DNA of 64,000 nt from PALSA-1004 sp963829085 (GCA_963829085.1 CAWHHJ010000005.1:310001-374000); one strand, 5' to 3'. Positions 1-9,555 are shown, counted from the first letter of the stretch. A program made the numbers and translations. Notes: generated by a model from the letters alone, not told the origin.

Positions 1-119
1 TGCTCGAAGACAGCCGCTACCGCAATGTGCTGCTTCAGCCCTACGTTATCGGCTACAAGAAACATCCGGTCATGCACGCTGAATGGCTTTATATCGATCT
101 TGAATCCGGCCCGCGCTGA
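1..119 (+). CDS. Peptide ABC transporter substrate-binding protein, C-terminal end only
   Basis: The reading frame beginning at base 3 gives 38 residues and stops at 117-119. The segment YRNVLLQPYVIGYKKHP followed by a short acidic tail is the usual C-terminus of family 5 extracellular solute-binding proteins (DppA/OppA type), which bind di- or oligopeptides in the periplasm and hand them to the permease. The gene begins upstream of the window. It is followed directly by a peptidase, two permeases and the ATPase of the same importer type, so it is almost certainly the binding protein of that system. The identification rests on a short segment plus context. Confidence 0.7.
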   Translation, partial: LEDSRYRNVLLQPYVIGYKKHPVMHAEWLYIDLESGPR

Positions 120-2142
120 TCCCCGCAAGTCCGGGCAGGGCATCCTGCTCATCGTCAAGCAGAGCGCTGCGCTTGTAATTGCGGCATGCGGCTGCTTGTC
201 GATGACCTGTGCTCTCGGCGCTGCGCTGCCCGAAATACCGATGTGGGACGCGGTCGCCATTCCTCGAGTTTGCACAGAAACGCTGGCAAACGCTCGCGCA
301 CACGCTGCTCGCCTGGAACAAAGCGATGCCAGCATAACTGCAGCTCGTCTCTTCAAAGCGTGGGACGACTTGCAGATCTTGCTCGAGGACGCCGACGGGC
401 CGATCGATCTGTTTGCGAATGTCGCGCCCGATCCCGCGACGCGTGCTGCGGCCGAGGCGTGCCAGCTTGAATTCCGCGCGTTCTACACAGAGCTGCACCA
501 GAATACGAAGATATTTACGCGCATGCAAGCCGCGCAGCCGGGCGATGCCATCGACCAAAAGCTGAAGAAAGACATCGTCGAGGCGTTCGAGTACACCGGT
601 GCTGGTCTGCCCGAAGCGAAGCGCGCACGCATGCAAGCCATCTTGCAGCGTCTTGAAGAAATATCCCAGGCGTTCAATCGCAACATTCGCGACAACCAAG
701 CGAAAGTGGTGTTTACGGCCGAGGAATTGAAGGGGTTGCCCGAGGCGTATATCAGCAAGGCACGGCGCGATGGTGATGGCAAGTACCTGCTCGGCTTCGC
801 TTATCCTGAGTACGATCCATTAATGGCGAATGCGCAAGACGCATCGGCGAGGCATCGTTACTACGTTGCTTTCAACAATCGCGGTAGTGACCGCAACCTT
901 GCTCTGCTCGATGAAGCAGGCAGTCTTCGTCTTGAGATCGCGCGGCTGTTTGAAATGCCGAGTTACGCGCACTTCGTCATGCGCCGCCGCATGGTTCGAA
1001 CGCCCGGCACGGTCGAGCGCTTCTTGGATGATGTCAAAACACGTGTCGGCCCACTTGAGCGGCGTGAAGTGGGAGAACTTCGCGCGTTCAAAGCAGAGCG
1101 CGGCGGCGATGCTGAGACAGGTTCAACTTTCAACCGCTGGGACCTTGCTTACTATCAGGAACAGTACAAGAAGTTGCGTTTCAATGTAGACCAGGAAGCC
1201 TTGCGCGCCTACTTTCCGACTGACGTCGCAATCGACTGGGCTCTCGGTCTCTCGTCAGCGTTGTATGGGATTAAATTTACAGTTGCGACGGTGCCCGTCT
1301 GGGACCGGGATGTGCGTTATTACAGTGTCAATGACGGGGAGACCGGCGTCTTACTCGGCGGCATCTATCTCGATCTCTTTCCCCGCGCTGGCAAGTACAG
1401 CCACGCGGCCGCTTTCAACGTGCGCAGTTCCAGCTCGCTTGCAAAGCGCACGCCGATCAGCGTGCTGGTAACCAACTTCAACCGTACTGGCTTAACGCAT
1501 GGCGAACTCGTCACGCTGCTACACGAATTCGGCCACGTGTTGCACGGCGTGCTGTCCCGCACGCGCTATGCGAGCCATGGGGGCACACATGTCGAACGCG
1601 ATTTTGTAGAAGCGCCATCGCAGATGTATGAAGAATGGGCGCACGCGATCGAACCCTTGCGGCTGATTCAAAACTATTGCGGGGACTGTCCCGCGGTCGA
1701 TGCAGCGCTCGTTGAGCGCCTCAATGCAGCGCGCGCATACGGCCAAGGCATACGTTATGCAAGACAGCACTTATACGCATCGTTCGATCTCGCAATCACC
1801 GGAGTGCGGCAAGCCGACGCAATGGCGACATGGATACCGATGGAGAACGAGTCCGCGGTCGGTTATGCGCAGGGCACGCAATTTCCGGGGACCTTCACGC
1901 ACGTCATCAGCGGATACTCGGCGGGCTACTATGGGTACATGTGGTCCAAAGCGCTGGCACTCGATATGGTGTCGACGTACGGAGACAACTTGATGAATGC
2001 CGCCGCCGGAAGGCGTTTCCGGTCGTTGATACTCGAGCAAGGCGGACAAAAGCCTGCTGAAGAAATGGTGCGCGATTTTCTTGGCCGTGCGCCCTCGCGC
2101 GATGCTTTCTTTGACGAGATCACCGGTCAAAGGAAGCGCTGA
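100..2142 (+). CDS. M3 family metallopeptidase (oligopeptidase), exported
   Basis: A large zinc oligopeptidase of the M3 (thimet/oligopeptidase F) family, which cleaves short peptides. The motif LLHEFGHVLHG near base 1520 supplies the HExxH zinc site, and the downstream segment FVEAPSQMYEEW carries the third ligand Glu. The N-terminus has basic residues followed by the hydrophobic stretch ALVIAACGCLSMTCALGAA, a plausible export signal. The start is uncertain: ATG at 25 would overlap the upstream gene by 95 bases, TTG at 100 overlaps by 20 and keeps the signal, and ATG at 202 would remove most of it. I chose TTG 100. The gene lies between the binding protein and the permease of a peptide importer, so it may trim peptides before uptake (inference). 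Confidence 0.85.
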   Translation: MNPARADPRKSGQGILLIVKQSAALVIAACGCLSMTCALGAALPEIPMWDAVAIPRVCTETLANARAHAARLEQSDASITAARLFKAWDDLQILLEDADGPIDLFANVAPDPATRAAAEACQLEFRAFYTELHQNTKIFTRMQAAQPGDAIDQKLKKDIVEAFEYTGAGLPEAKRARMQAILQRLEEISQAFNRNIRDNQAKVVFTAEELKGLPEAYISKARRDGDGKYLLGFAYPEYDPLMANAQDASARHRYYVAFNNRGSDRNLALLDEAGSLRLEIARLFEMPSYAHFVMRRRMVRTPGTVERFLDDVKTRVGPLERREVGELRAFKAERGGDAETGSTFNRWDLAYYQEQYKKLRFNVDQEALRAYFPTDVAIDWALGLSSALYGIKFTVATVPVWDRDVRYYSVNDGETGVLLGGIYLDLFPRAGKYSHAAAFNVRSSSSLAKRTPISVLVTNFNRTGLTHGELVTLLHEFGHVLHGVLSRTRYASHGGTHVERDFVEAPSQMYEEWAHAIEPLRLIQNYCGDCPAVDAALVERLNAARAYGQGIRYARQHLYASFDLAITGVRQADAMATWIPMENESAVGYAQGTQFPGTFTHVISGYSAGYYGYMWSKALALDMVSTYGDNLMNAAAGRRFRSLILEQGGQKPAEEMVRDFLGRAPSRDAFFDEITGQRKR

Positions 2143-2157
2143 GCAGAAACCGCCAAG

Positions 2158-3096
2158 ATGCTCGCATATGTAGTTCGCCGCCTCTGGCAAATGATACCCA
2201 CGCTGCTCGGTGTCTTGCTGCTGGTGTTTTTTCTATTCAACTGGGTGGGCGGCGATCCCGCCTATATCCTTGCCGGGAAAATATCCAACCCCGAACAGAT
2301 CGAGAACATTCGTCGCCAGCTCGGCGTCGATCAGCCGCTGTATGTCCAGATCTGGATATTCGTTAAGCAGGTGGTCACCGGCGATTTCGGCGTGAGCTGG
2401 GCGACAAACGAAAAAGTGTCCAGCATATTCGCCACGCGGCTGGGTCCCTCGCTGACCGTATTAGTGCCATTGCTTGTTGTGGATACGCTGCTGGCGGTCG
2501 GCGCGGCCATGCTTGTCGCTTATGTGCGCGGCTCGCTGACCGACCGCATTGTGATGATAGGCTGCACCGTAGGCCAGTCGATCAGCATCCTTGTTTACAT
2601 CATCGTATTTCAGTACGTCCTGGCCTATCAGTTGGGCTGGTTTCCGGTGCAAGGCTGGGGCAATTCGTTTGCTGAAAACCTGTTTAAGTTTAGCCTGCTG
2701 CCGATCATCGTCGGCGTTATTGTGTCCCTTGCCCCCGATACGCGGCTGTACCGGACGTTCCTCCTCGACGAAATCAATCAGGATTACGTGCGCACTGCGC
2801 GGGCGAAGGGCCTGAGCGAAACGCGCGTAATGTGGGTGCACGTCCTGCGCAATGCGGCGATTCCGATCATCACCAACGTAATGATTCAGCTGCCGGGGTT
2901 GTTGGCGGGCGCATTCCTGATCGAGCGATTTTTCTCGATACCCGGCATCGGGCGGGAGGTGATTCTCGCCGTCGAGCGTAGCGACTTCCCGGTGATCAAG
3001 GCGGTTACTATTTACGTGGCAATCGCGACGATGATCATCAATTTGCTCGCAGACCTGATGTATAAGGCGGTCGACCCGCGCGTGCAACTGAAATGA
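2158..3096 (+). CDS. Peptide ABC transporter permease, DppB/OppB type
   Basis: A 312-residue inner-membrane permease. It opens with the family-typical MLAYVVRRLWQMIPTLLGV, has about six hydrophobic spans, and carries the EAA loop that contacts the ATPase (DYVRTARAKGLSETRV). The end, SVPGIGRE-like FSIPGIGREVILAVERSDFP, is also typical. It would pair with the next gene to form the translocation channel for di- or oligopeptides. It starts 15 bases after the peptidase stop and overlaps the next gene by four bases (ATGA), so co-transcription and translational coupling are likely. Confidence 0.93.
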   Translation: MLAYVVRRLWQMIPTLLGVLLLVFFLFNWVGGDPAYILAGKISNPEQIENIRRQLGVDQPLYVQIWIFVKQVVTGDFGVSWATNEKVSSIFATRLGPSLTVLVPLLVVDTLLAVGAAMLVAYVRGSLTDRIVMIGCTVGQSISILVYIIVFQYVLAYQLGWFPVQGWGNSFAENLFKFSLLPIIVGVIVSLAPDTRLYRTFLLDEINQDYVRTARAKGLSETRVMWVHVLRNAAIPIITNVMIQLPGLLAGAFLIERFFSIPGIGREVILAVERSDFPVIKAVTIYVAIATMIINLLADLMYKAVDPRVQLK

Positions 3097-4229
3097 CCGC
3101 GGCAGCAATTCCTTTTGACAGCGGCGCAGGGAATGAGTCAGCCAACCTGTGGCGTCTTGCGTGGCAGCGTTTTGCGCGCGATAGCGTTGGCATCGTATCG
3201 CTTTTAACCGTGTTGTTCTTCTTCTGTGTCATGGCCGCGTCTGGACTACGTCTCATCGCGGACGATTGGTCTCAGGAAGCAGGCGTCAACTTTGCGCCGC
3301 CCGCATTTCTCGGGCCCGAACCATCCGCTACACCGTCGTCGCCGCAACCGTCGGCTGCAAGCAGCGATGCCGAACGTAGTGCGGCGGGAGAGGCATCGTC
3401 GATTGTGGATCCGCTTGGCAACGTGTTGTCAGAAATACGCAAAGATGCGCCGCACGAGCGGCAAGATACAGCGATCGTTGACCCGCTCGCGAGTGTTCTT
3501 GCTGAAATCCGCAAACAGTCCGTCGGAACGAATCCAGCTGAGACGAGAGCAGCGACGCTTATATTCGGCGGCGACAAATGGGGCCGCGACGTGCTCAAGA
3601 AAACGATCAAGGGCACTGAGACTTCGCTATTCGTCGGTCTCGCCGCAGCTGTGCTGGCCACGTTACTCGGCACAATCTTCGGCGCGGTTGCCGGTTACTA
3701 CGGTCGCGCTGTCGACGATTTTTTCAACTGGTTCTATAGCGTTTTTACCTCAGTGCCCTACCTGCTTTTGATACTTGCGATTGCGGCGGTGCTAAATCAA
3801 AAAGGCACGCTGACGGTGGTTCTCATACTCGGCCTCACCGGCTGGACCGGGATTTTCAGACTGGTCCGCGCTGAGTACCTCAAACACAAAGTACGCGAAT
3901 ACATACAGGCGGCCGACGCGATTGGCGCTTCAAACGCGCGGCGGATGTTCGTTCATATCTTACCTAACGTGAGCCATGTCATTCTCGTCCAGTTGTCACT
4001 GCACGTCGTGCTGTTCATCAAGTCCGAAGTGATATTGAGCTTTCTCGGTTTTGGCGTCGGAGTCGATACGGTGTCTTGGGGCAGCATGCTGAACGAAGCG
4101 CAAAACGAACTGATCCTTGGCAAGTGGTGGCAGCTTGCAGCAGCAACCGTCGCGATGGCTGTTCTAGTGACAGCCTTCAGCCTGTTGACGGATGCGCTGC
4201 GCGATGCGCTGGATCCAAGGCTGAAATGA
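3093..4229 (+). CDS. Peptide ABC transporter permease, DppC/OppC type, with large loop insert
   Basis: The second permease, 378 residues, longer than the usual 280-300. After the first membrane span (residues about 36-54) there is an extra 100 or so residues rich in Ser, Ala and Pro. This insert holds two near-copies of the motif IVDPLxxVLxEIRK (around 3400-3440 and 3475-3515). The C-terminal half is a normal DppC: EAA loop EYIQAADAIGASNARRMFVH and the ending DALRDALDPRLK. The repeated motif in the periplasmic loop is not part of the family core and may be a binding-protein or peptidase docking element (inference). It overlaps both neighbours by four bases. Confidence 0.9.
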   Translation: MTAAAIPFDSGAGNESANLWRLAWQRFARDSVGIVSLLTVLFFFCVMAASGLRLIADDWSQEAGVNFAPPAFLGPEPSATPSSPQPSAASSDAERSAAGEASSIVDPLGNVLSEIRKDAPHERQDTAIVDPLASVLAEIRKQSVGTNPAETRAATLIFGGDKWGRDVLKKTIKGTETSLFVGLAAAVLATLLGTIFGAVAGYYGRAVDDFFNWFYSVFTSVPYLLLILAIAAVLNQKGTLTVVLILGLTGWTGIFRLVRAEYLKHKVREYIQAADAIGASNARRMFVHILPNVSHVILVQLSLHVVLFIKSEVILSFLGFGVGVDTVSWGSMLNEAQNELILGKWWQLAAATVAMAVLVTAFSLLTDALRDALDPRLK

Positions 4230-5953
4230 ACGACGACAGAAGCGTCGATGCGCTGTTGAGCGTTCGTGCGCTTGCGGTCAGTTTCCGCGTGGATAAAGCG
4301 ACCACGTTCGACGCTGTTAAGGGAATCCAGTTCGATATCCCCGCTAACAGCACGGTGGCTTTGGTCGGCGAGTCGGGCAGCGGCAAGTCAGTGACTGCAC
4401 TGGCAATCATGGGACTTTTACCGAAAGAGAATGCAAATGTCGCTGCGGACAGCTGCGTGCTTTTTGGCGGCCGAAATCTGCTTACATGCAGCGCGCGTGA
4501 GCTACAAACAGTGCGAGGCGCGGAACTTTCAATGATTTTCCAGGAGCCGATGAGCTCGCTCAACCCAGTGTTCAGCGTTGGATTTCAGCTTATGGAGGTG
4601 CTCAATCGGCACCTTCCGCTTAAGCGAGGGGAAGCGCGAACGCGTGCAGTCGAACTGCTGCGCGAGGTCGGCATTCCCGAGCCGGAAAGTCGTATCGATG
4701 CTTATCCGTTTGAGTTGTCAGGCGGCCAGCAGCAGCGCGTCATGATAGCGATGGCGATCGCCTGCGAACCCAAACTGCTCATTGCAGATGAGCCGACGAC
4801 TGCGCTCGACGTTACGATCCAGAAGCAGGTTCTGGAATTGATTTCACAATTACAGAAGCGGCGGCGAATGTCAGTGTTGTTCATTACTCACGATCTGGCA
4901 GTCGTGGGCGAAATCGCCGATCGCGTCATCGTTATGCGCGACGGCATCATTCGCGAACAGGGAACCGCGGAACAGATCTTCAATGCGCCGCAGGATGCAT
5001 ACACAAAGGCGCTCCTGATGTGCCGGCCGCAGATGGCGTTTCGACCGCGGCGGCTCCCGGTCATCGAGGACTTCACGGACGCTCATCGGCGGACCCAGTC
5101 TGGCACCGCCGAACGCTCACGCGGTCTGAATGATAACGAACAGATTGTTCTGGAGGTCCGCCACCTGGCCAAAAGCTTCTATTCGCGGTCAGGGTTGTTT
5201 GGCAAGCGCGGGTTCGAGGCAGTGAAAGACGTTTCGTTCGTCGTCGCTAAAGGCAAAACGCTCGGCATTGTAGGCGAATCCGGTTCCGGTAAGACGACAC
5301 TCGCGCTTACCTTGATGCGGCTGTACGACCAGTCGACCGGCGAGGTTTTTCTCGATGGCCGGAACATTTCTTCGCTCTCCGGCGACGACCTGTTCGCATA
5401 TAAGCGCCGCGTACAGATCGTATTTCAGAATCCTTATGCGTCCTTGAATCCGCGGTTTACAGTCGGTCAGATTGTGATGGAACCAATGGTAATCCATGGC
5501 ATCGGCGCGACCAGCGAACGGCGAACTCTCACTTACGCGATGCTCGAGAAAGTCGGCCTGCCGGCATCGTCATTCACCAAGTATCCGCATGAATTCTCGG
5601 GCGGGCAGCGTCAGCGCATCGCGATCGCTCGCTGCCTCGTCATGCGGCCCGAAGTGCTCATTTGCGACGAGTCCGTATCGGCGCTCGACGTGTCGGTGCA
5701 GGCCCAGATACTCAACCTTCTGCAGGACCTTCAGGACGAGTACGCGTTGAGTTACATATTTATTTCGCACGACCTCGCAGTCGTCAAGTACATGGCGGAC
5801 GAGATCATGGTGATGAATGCGGGGGAGGTCGTCGAATTTGGCGATTCGGATGACGTCTATCTCAGGCCGCAACATCCGTACACGCGCCGATTGCTGGCGT
5901 CTGTTCCGAAGGGTTGGCCGGGCGCAATCGACCGGCAAACGACGCGTGCCTAA
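4226..5953 (+). CDS. Fused peptide ABC transporter ATP-binding protein (DppD-DppF)
   Basis: One 575-residue protein with two ABC ATPase domains. The first has Walker A GESGSGKS, signature LSGGQQQRV and Walker B LLIADEP; the second has GESGSGKT, FSGGQRQRIAIARCL and VLICDES. Each domain ends with the oligopeptide-transporter tail (PYTKALL and PYTRRLLASVP), so this corresponds to DppD fused to DppF. It powers the importer formed by the two preceding permeases. The start ATG at 4226 overlaps the previous stop as ATGA; longer in-frame readings would run into the permease. The second Walker B has Ser in place of the usual Pro after DE, a common variant in DppF. Confidence 0.93.
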   Translation: MNDDRSVDALLSVRALAVSFRVDKATTFDAVKGIQFDIPANSTVALVGESGSGKSVTALAIMGLLPKENANVAADSCVLFGGRNLLTCSARELQTVRGAELSMIFQEPMSSLNPVFSVGFQLMEVLNRHLPLKRGEARTRAVELLREVGIPEPESRIDAYPFELSGGQQQRVMIAMAIACEPKLLIADEPTTALDVTIQKQVLELISQLQKRRRMSVLFITHDLAVVGEIADRVIVMRDGIIREQGTAEQIFNAPQDAYTKALLMCRPQMAFRPRRLPVIEDFTDAHRRTQSGTAERSRGLNDNEQIVLEVRHLAKSFYSRSGLFGKRGFEAVKDVSFVVAKGKTLGIVGESGSGKTTLALTLMRLYDQSTGEVFLDGRNISSLSGDDLFAYKRRVQIVFQNPYASLNPRFTVGQIVMEPMVIHGIGATSERRTLTYAMLEKVGLPASSFTKYPHEFSGGQRQRIAIARCLVMRPEVLICDESVSALDVSVQAQILNLLQDLQDEYALSYIFISHDLAVVKYMADEIMVMNAGEVVEFGDSDDVYLRPQHPYTRRLLASVPKGWPGAIDRQTTRA

Positions 5954-7389
5954 TCGGAGTGGTCTGCGACCATGGACTTTGCGCTGGCCGTGCCGGATTT
6001 TTTGGGCCCAGCAGCGGCAACCCGTCTGGTTGTTCCACGCGAATCCGCGACTTTAACCGGGCGGCCTTTGCGTGCTGCGTGCGCGTGTTTGGCCGACTTC
6101 TTGGCCTTGGCGATCTTCTCGTGCGTCGCGGGCATGTCGGGCAGATACGGTGCGGAGTTGCCTTGGCGCGGCACTAAGAGTGTGGCGCCAGCCCCGACTC
6201 GTTGGGCGCCTTTGATGCTGTTAACGTGTTTCAGCTGACCGACGTCGATTCCGTAGCGCGCCGCCACACGGTCCACTGTCTCACCGGATTTGAGCTTGTA
6301 CGCCTGCCAGGTCAACAACGGCTCATTGTGCGTCTCGAGGTTCGACAGGAAAGTGCCGGCCTTATCGGCTGGCAATAACAGGGAGCGCTCGCTGTCCGCC
6401 TTGATGACCGCGCGGCTGTTGCCGGGATTCAGCGAAACGAATTCTTGGACGTCCATGTCAGCAAGTTTGGCGGCAAGTTTCACGTCCATATGTTTCGTGG
6501 TCGTGATTGCCACAAAATACGGACGGTTCGGCACTTCCGCCAGCTCGATGCCGTATTGGGCTGGATTCGCAATAATATTCTTCACCGCTTGCAGCTTCGG
6601 CATGTAATAGCGCGTCTCGGCGGGCATGTGAAGGCTACGGTAGTCGATGGGCTGGCCCTTCGCTACATTCTTTGCGATTGCCCGGGACACCGCACCCTCG
6701 CCCCAATTGTAGGCGGCAAGCGCGAGATCCCAGCTTCCGAACATGTCGTATAGCTTTTCAAGATAATCGAGTGCGGCGTCGGTTGCGGCCATGACATCAC
6801 GCCGGCCGTCGTACCAGAAATTCTGCTGCAGGCCATAGAGCTTCCCGGTCGATGGGATAAATTGCCAGATGCCGGACGCGTGCGCCCGCGAGTAAGCAAC
6901 CGGGTTATAGGCGCTCTCTATGATCGGCAGTAGCGCGATTTCGCTCGGCATGCCCCGTTTCTCGATCCGGTCTACGATGTGATAGAGGTAACGGCTGCTG
7001 CGCTCGACGGTCCGCGCCATATACTCGGGGCGCTTAGCGAACCATTCCTCCTGCTCGCGAACGAGCGGGCTCGCCATGTCTGGCAACCCAAACCCATTCC
7101 GGATACGCTGCCAGAGACTGGGCGGCGCTGAGGTGAGATCCATCAGCGGCGCGACTGCCGGGGCCGGCTTGGCTGACGCGACGGGCGATTCCAAGGGTGG
7201 AGTCGCGTCCGGGATAACGACTTGTTCGCCATCCGCCGGAAGCGCCGGAATTGCCAGGTCTTCGGACGTGTTGACGGTCGGCGCTTCGACGCCAGTCTCC
7301 TCCCCTGATACCGCCTCGGCGGCAAGCGAACACTGGGAATAGAAGACCAGACCGGCTGCAATCAGCAGCGACTTGCGGGAAGTCAACAT
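5950..7389 (-). CDS. mltD: Membrane-bound lytic murein transglycosylase D
   Basis: A 479-residue periplasmic peptidoglycan lytic transglycosylase. It starts MLTSRKSLLIAAGLVFYSQ, a signal peptide ending at CSLAA; an alternative ATG lies 11 codons upstream at 7422. The catalytic SLT domain has LLPIIESAYNP with the catalytic Glu, then SGIWQFIPSTG and LALAAYNWGEG. A LysM domain for glycan binding follows (YKLKSGETVDRVAARYG to ATLLVP), with a weaker one before it. The C-terminus is basic and Ala-rich. Its stop overlaps that of the ATPase gene on the other strand by four bases. In E. coli mltD also neighbours gloB, as here. Confidence 0.93.
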   Translation of the reverse strand: MLTSRKSLLIAAGLVFYSQCSLAAEAVSGEETGVEAPTVNTSEDLAIPALPADGEQVVIPDATPPLESPVASAKPAPAVAPLMDLTSAPPSLWQRIRNGFGLPDMASPLVREQEEWFAKRPEYMARTVERSSRYLYHIVDRIEKRGMPSEIALLPIIESAYNPVAYSRAHASGIWQFIPSTGKLYGLQQNFWYDGRRDVMAATDAALDYLEKLYDMFGSWDLALAAYNWGEGAVSRAIAKNVAKGQPIDYRSLHMPAETRYYMPKLQAVKNIIANPAQYGIELAEVPNRPYFVAITTTKHMDVKLAAKLADMDVQEFVSLNPGNSRAVIKADSERSLLLPADKAGTFLSNLETHNEPLLTWQAYKLKSGETVDRVAARYGIDVGQLKHVNSIKGAQRVGAGATLLVPRQGNSAPYLPDMPATHEKIAKAKKSAKHAHAARKGRPVKVADSRGTTRRVAAAGPKKSGTASAKSMVADHSD

Positions 7390-7496
7390 ATGCTGGCAGG
7401 GGAATTGTTGAGACGGCAGCATGGTAACCAGCCGTCAACGCCGGCGTCAAGGCATTTGTGCTCGAACAGTATTAGATAAGTAGTTGATGTTAAACG

Positions 7497-8267
7497 CTAA
7501 TACGCGTTTTTCCACTCCCGCAAGGCCGCCAGTACGGACACCGGATCGGCGAGCACTTTGCCTGTATGGGCGTTAATTGCCGCAATTACGGCGGGCTGAT
7601 TACAACGCACGAATGGATTTCCGCGTTTTTCCTGTGCGAGGGTCGACGGCAGGGTTGGCTCGTCGCGGTTGCGCATAGCGGTCGCCGCCTCCTCCCACTT
7701 TCGCAGTTCTGGGTTCGTTGGTTCCGCAGCGCGAGCAAAGCGGATGTTCGCCACTGTATATTCATGTCCGCAATACACGCGTGTGTCATCCGGCAAAGCC
7801 GTCAGCTTGCTAAGCGACGCGTACATTTGTGCCGGCGTTCCCTCGAACAGGCGCCCGCAGCCACATGCAAACAGCGTGTCGCCGCAAAAAAGCATGCCCC
7901 CGCCGTAAAACGCAATGTGGCTGCGCGTGTGTCCCGGTATTTCGAGAACGCTGAAGTCAACGTCCAGACTATCGAGCGTAAAACGGTCGTTTTCGCGCAC
8001 GCGATGACTGACCGTGGGTATCCGGTCATCGTACGGTCCGTAGACAGGAACCGAGTGCTGGCTCAGTAATTCCGCGTTGCCTCCCACGTGATCGGCGTGA
8101 TGATGGGTATTCAAAATGGCGGTTAGCCGCAGGTTCTCCGAACGCAGATATTGGAGCACGGGGGTTGCATCGCCCGGATCGACGACCACCGCCTCGTCGC
8201 CGCGGCGCAATGTCCATACATAGTTGTCCTGGAACGCGCGCACCGGATGGACTGTTATTTCATTCAT
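7497..8267 (-). CDS. gloB: Hydroxyacylglutathione hydrolase (glyoxalase II)
   Basis: A 256-residue metallo-beta-lactamase-fold hydrolase that converts S-lactoylglutathione to lactate and glutathione, the second step of methylglyoxal detoxification. The metal-binding motif NTHHHADHVGG, the segment GHTRSHIAFY with another ligand His, and CGDTLFACGCGRLFEG are all present, as is the C-terminal KRGNPFVR that contacts glutathione. I placed the start at ATG 8267 (MNEITVHPVRAFQDNYVW), the family's usual N-terminus; the frame is open for 31 more codons upstream. It is divergent from the methyltransferase gene, with 56 bases between starts. Confidence 0.95.
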   Translation of the reverse strand: MNEITVHPVRAFQDNYVWTLRRGDEAVVVDPGDATPVLQYLRSENLRLTAILNTHHHADHVGGNAELLSQHSVPVYGPYDDRIPTVSHRVRENDRFTLDSLDVDFSVLEIPGHTRSHIAFYGGGMLFCGDTLFACGCGRLFEGTPAQMYASLSKLTALPDDTRVYCGHEYTVANIRFARAAEPTNPELRKWEEAATAMRNRDEPTLPSTLAQEKRGNPFVRCNQPAVIAAINAHTGKVLADPVSVLAALREWKNAY

Positions 8268-8323
8268 GGAAATGACTCGATGGGAATAATGCGGAGCCCT
8301 TATCTTTGTTTTAAACTGCCCCC

Positions 8324-9082
8324 ATGTCAACCGTGACTGATACAGCGGCGCCCGCTGCATGGCTTACGACGCCGCTCGGCCGCTACGTCCTGGAAAGCGA
8401 ACTCAAGTACGTTGAAGAGACGGTCTCCGACGTTTTCGGCTTCAATGCACTCCAACTCGGTCTCGTCGAATATGACTTTCTGAGTGCAAGTCGCATTCCG
8501 CTGAGGTGCCGTGTCGGCGCCGCTGCACCGGCGGATCTCGTCGCCCGTTTTCGTGACTTGCCGATTGAGACCAATAGTATTGATCTGCTCGTCCTTCCGC
8601 ATGTTCTTGAATTCAGCGTGAACCCGCATCAAATCCTGCGGGAGATCCATCGCGTTTTAATGCCCGACGGCCACGCGGTTATTACCTGCTTCAATCCACG
8701 CAGTCTCTGGGGCGTTCGCCGGTTGTTCAGCCGGTCCGACGTCTATCCATGGGAAGGTCACTTCATCACTTTGCCGCGGATGAAGGACTGGCTTGCACTG
8801 CTCGAACTGGAGATCGTGGCGGGTCGCATGGGATGTTATGTGCCGCCTTTCTCGCAGGAACGGTGGATCCAGCGCTTCCGGTTTCTTGAGGCGGCGGGCG
8901 ACAGATGGTGGCCCATCGCAGGCGGCGTGTACTTTCTGCACGTGATCAAACGGGTGCGCGGCATGCGCGTGATCATGCCGAACTGGCGTCACAAAGTTGT
9001 GCGCCCAAATCTCGCAGTTGTGCCCAAGACCCAGGATAATGACGAGCCGGCGGCAGCGCGTGATTTGACCAATCCGCGATGA
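8324..9082 (+). CDS. Class I SAM-dependent methyltransferase (YafS-like)
   Basis: A 252-residue protein with a methyltransferase type 11 fold: the strand and loop region LPIETNSIDLLVLPHVLEF, then HQILREIHRVLMPDGHAVIT and FNPRSLWG. The SAM-binding glycine motif at the usual N-terminal position is weak. The position between gloB and rnhA matches the E. coli yafS locus, so I treat it as the YafS relative. Its substrate is not known. The last four bases overlap the rnhA start (ATGA), which suggests coupled translation. Confidence 0.85.
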   Translation: MSTVTDTAAPAAWLTTPLGRYVLESELKYVEETVSDVFGFNALQLGLVEYDFLSASRIPLRCRVGAAAPADLVARFRDLPIETNSIDLLVLPHVLEFSVNPHQILREIHRVLMPDGHAVITCFNPRSLWGVRRLFSRSDVYPWEGHFITLPRMKDWLALLELEIVAGRMGCYVPPFSQERWIQRFRFLEAAGDRWWPIAGGVYFLHVIKRVRGMRVIMPNWRHKVVRPNLAVVPKTQDNDEPAAARDLTNPR

Positions 9083-9555
9083 TCGGCGAAATAGACGTTT
9101 ACACGGATGGGGCGTGTAAAGGGAATCCCGGCGCCGGGGGGTGGGGTGCTTTGCTCAAATACGGCGACCGTACAAGAGAATTGTTCGGTGGCGAAGCGCA
9201 CACGACCAATAACAGGATGGAGCTGACTGCGGTGATTCGCGCGCTGGAAGCGCTCAACCGCAAGTGTCATATCCGTCTACACACGGATTCCAAGTATGTG
9301 CAGCAGGGGATTTCCATATGGATACACGTATGGAAGAGACGCGGCTGGAAGACCGCGGATAAGAAACCGGTTAAAAACGCGGACCTGTGGCGGCGCCTCG
9401 ATGAGCTTGCCGCCGAACACGATATCGAATGGCTGTGGGTCAAGGGCCACTCCGGACATGATGGAAATGAGCGCGCCGACGCCCTGGCGAATCGTGGCGT
9501 CGCCACGGTGAACGCCCTTACCGCGGATAGCGCGGCGAGTGGCGGCGGATTGTGA
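9079..9555 (+). CDS. rnhA: Ribonuclease HI
   Basis: A 158-residue RNase H1 that degrades RNA in RNA-DNA hybrids. The catalytic acidic residues are visible: the Asp of VYTDGACKGNPG, the Glu of NRMELTAV, the Asp of LHTDSKYV and the Asp of NERADALAN. The basic handle region KRRGWKTADKKPVKN is also present. Length and order are normal. It overlaps the methyltransferase gene and is followed after 52 bases by dnaQ, the arrangement known from E. coli except that there the two genes diverge. Confidence 0.96.
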   Translation: MIGEIDVYTDGACKGNPGAGGWGALLKYGDRTRELFGGEAHTTNNRMELTAVIRALEALNRKCHIRLHTDSKYVQQGISIWIHVWKRRGWKTADKKPVKNADLWRRLDELAAEHDIEWLWVKGHSGHDGNERADALANRGVATVNALTADSAASGGGL

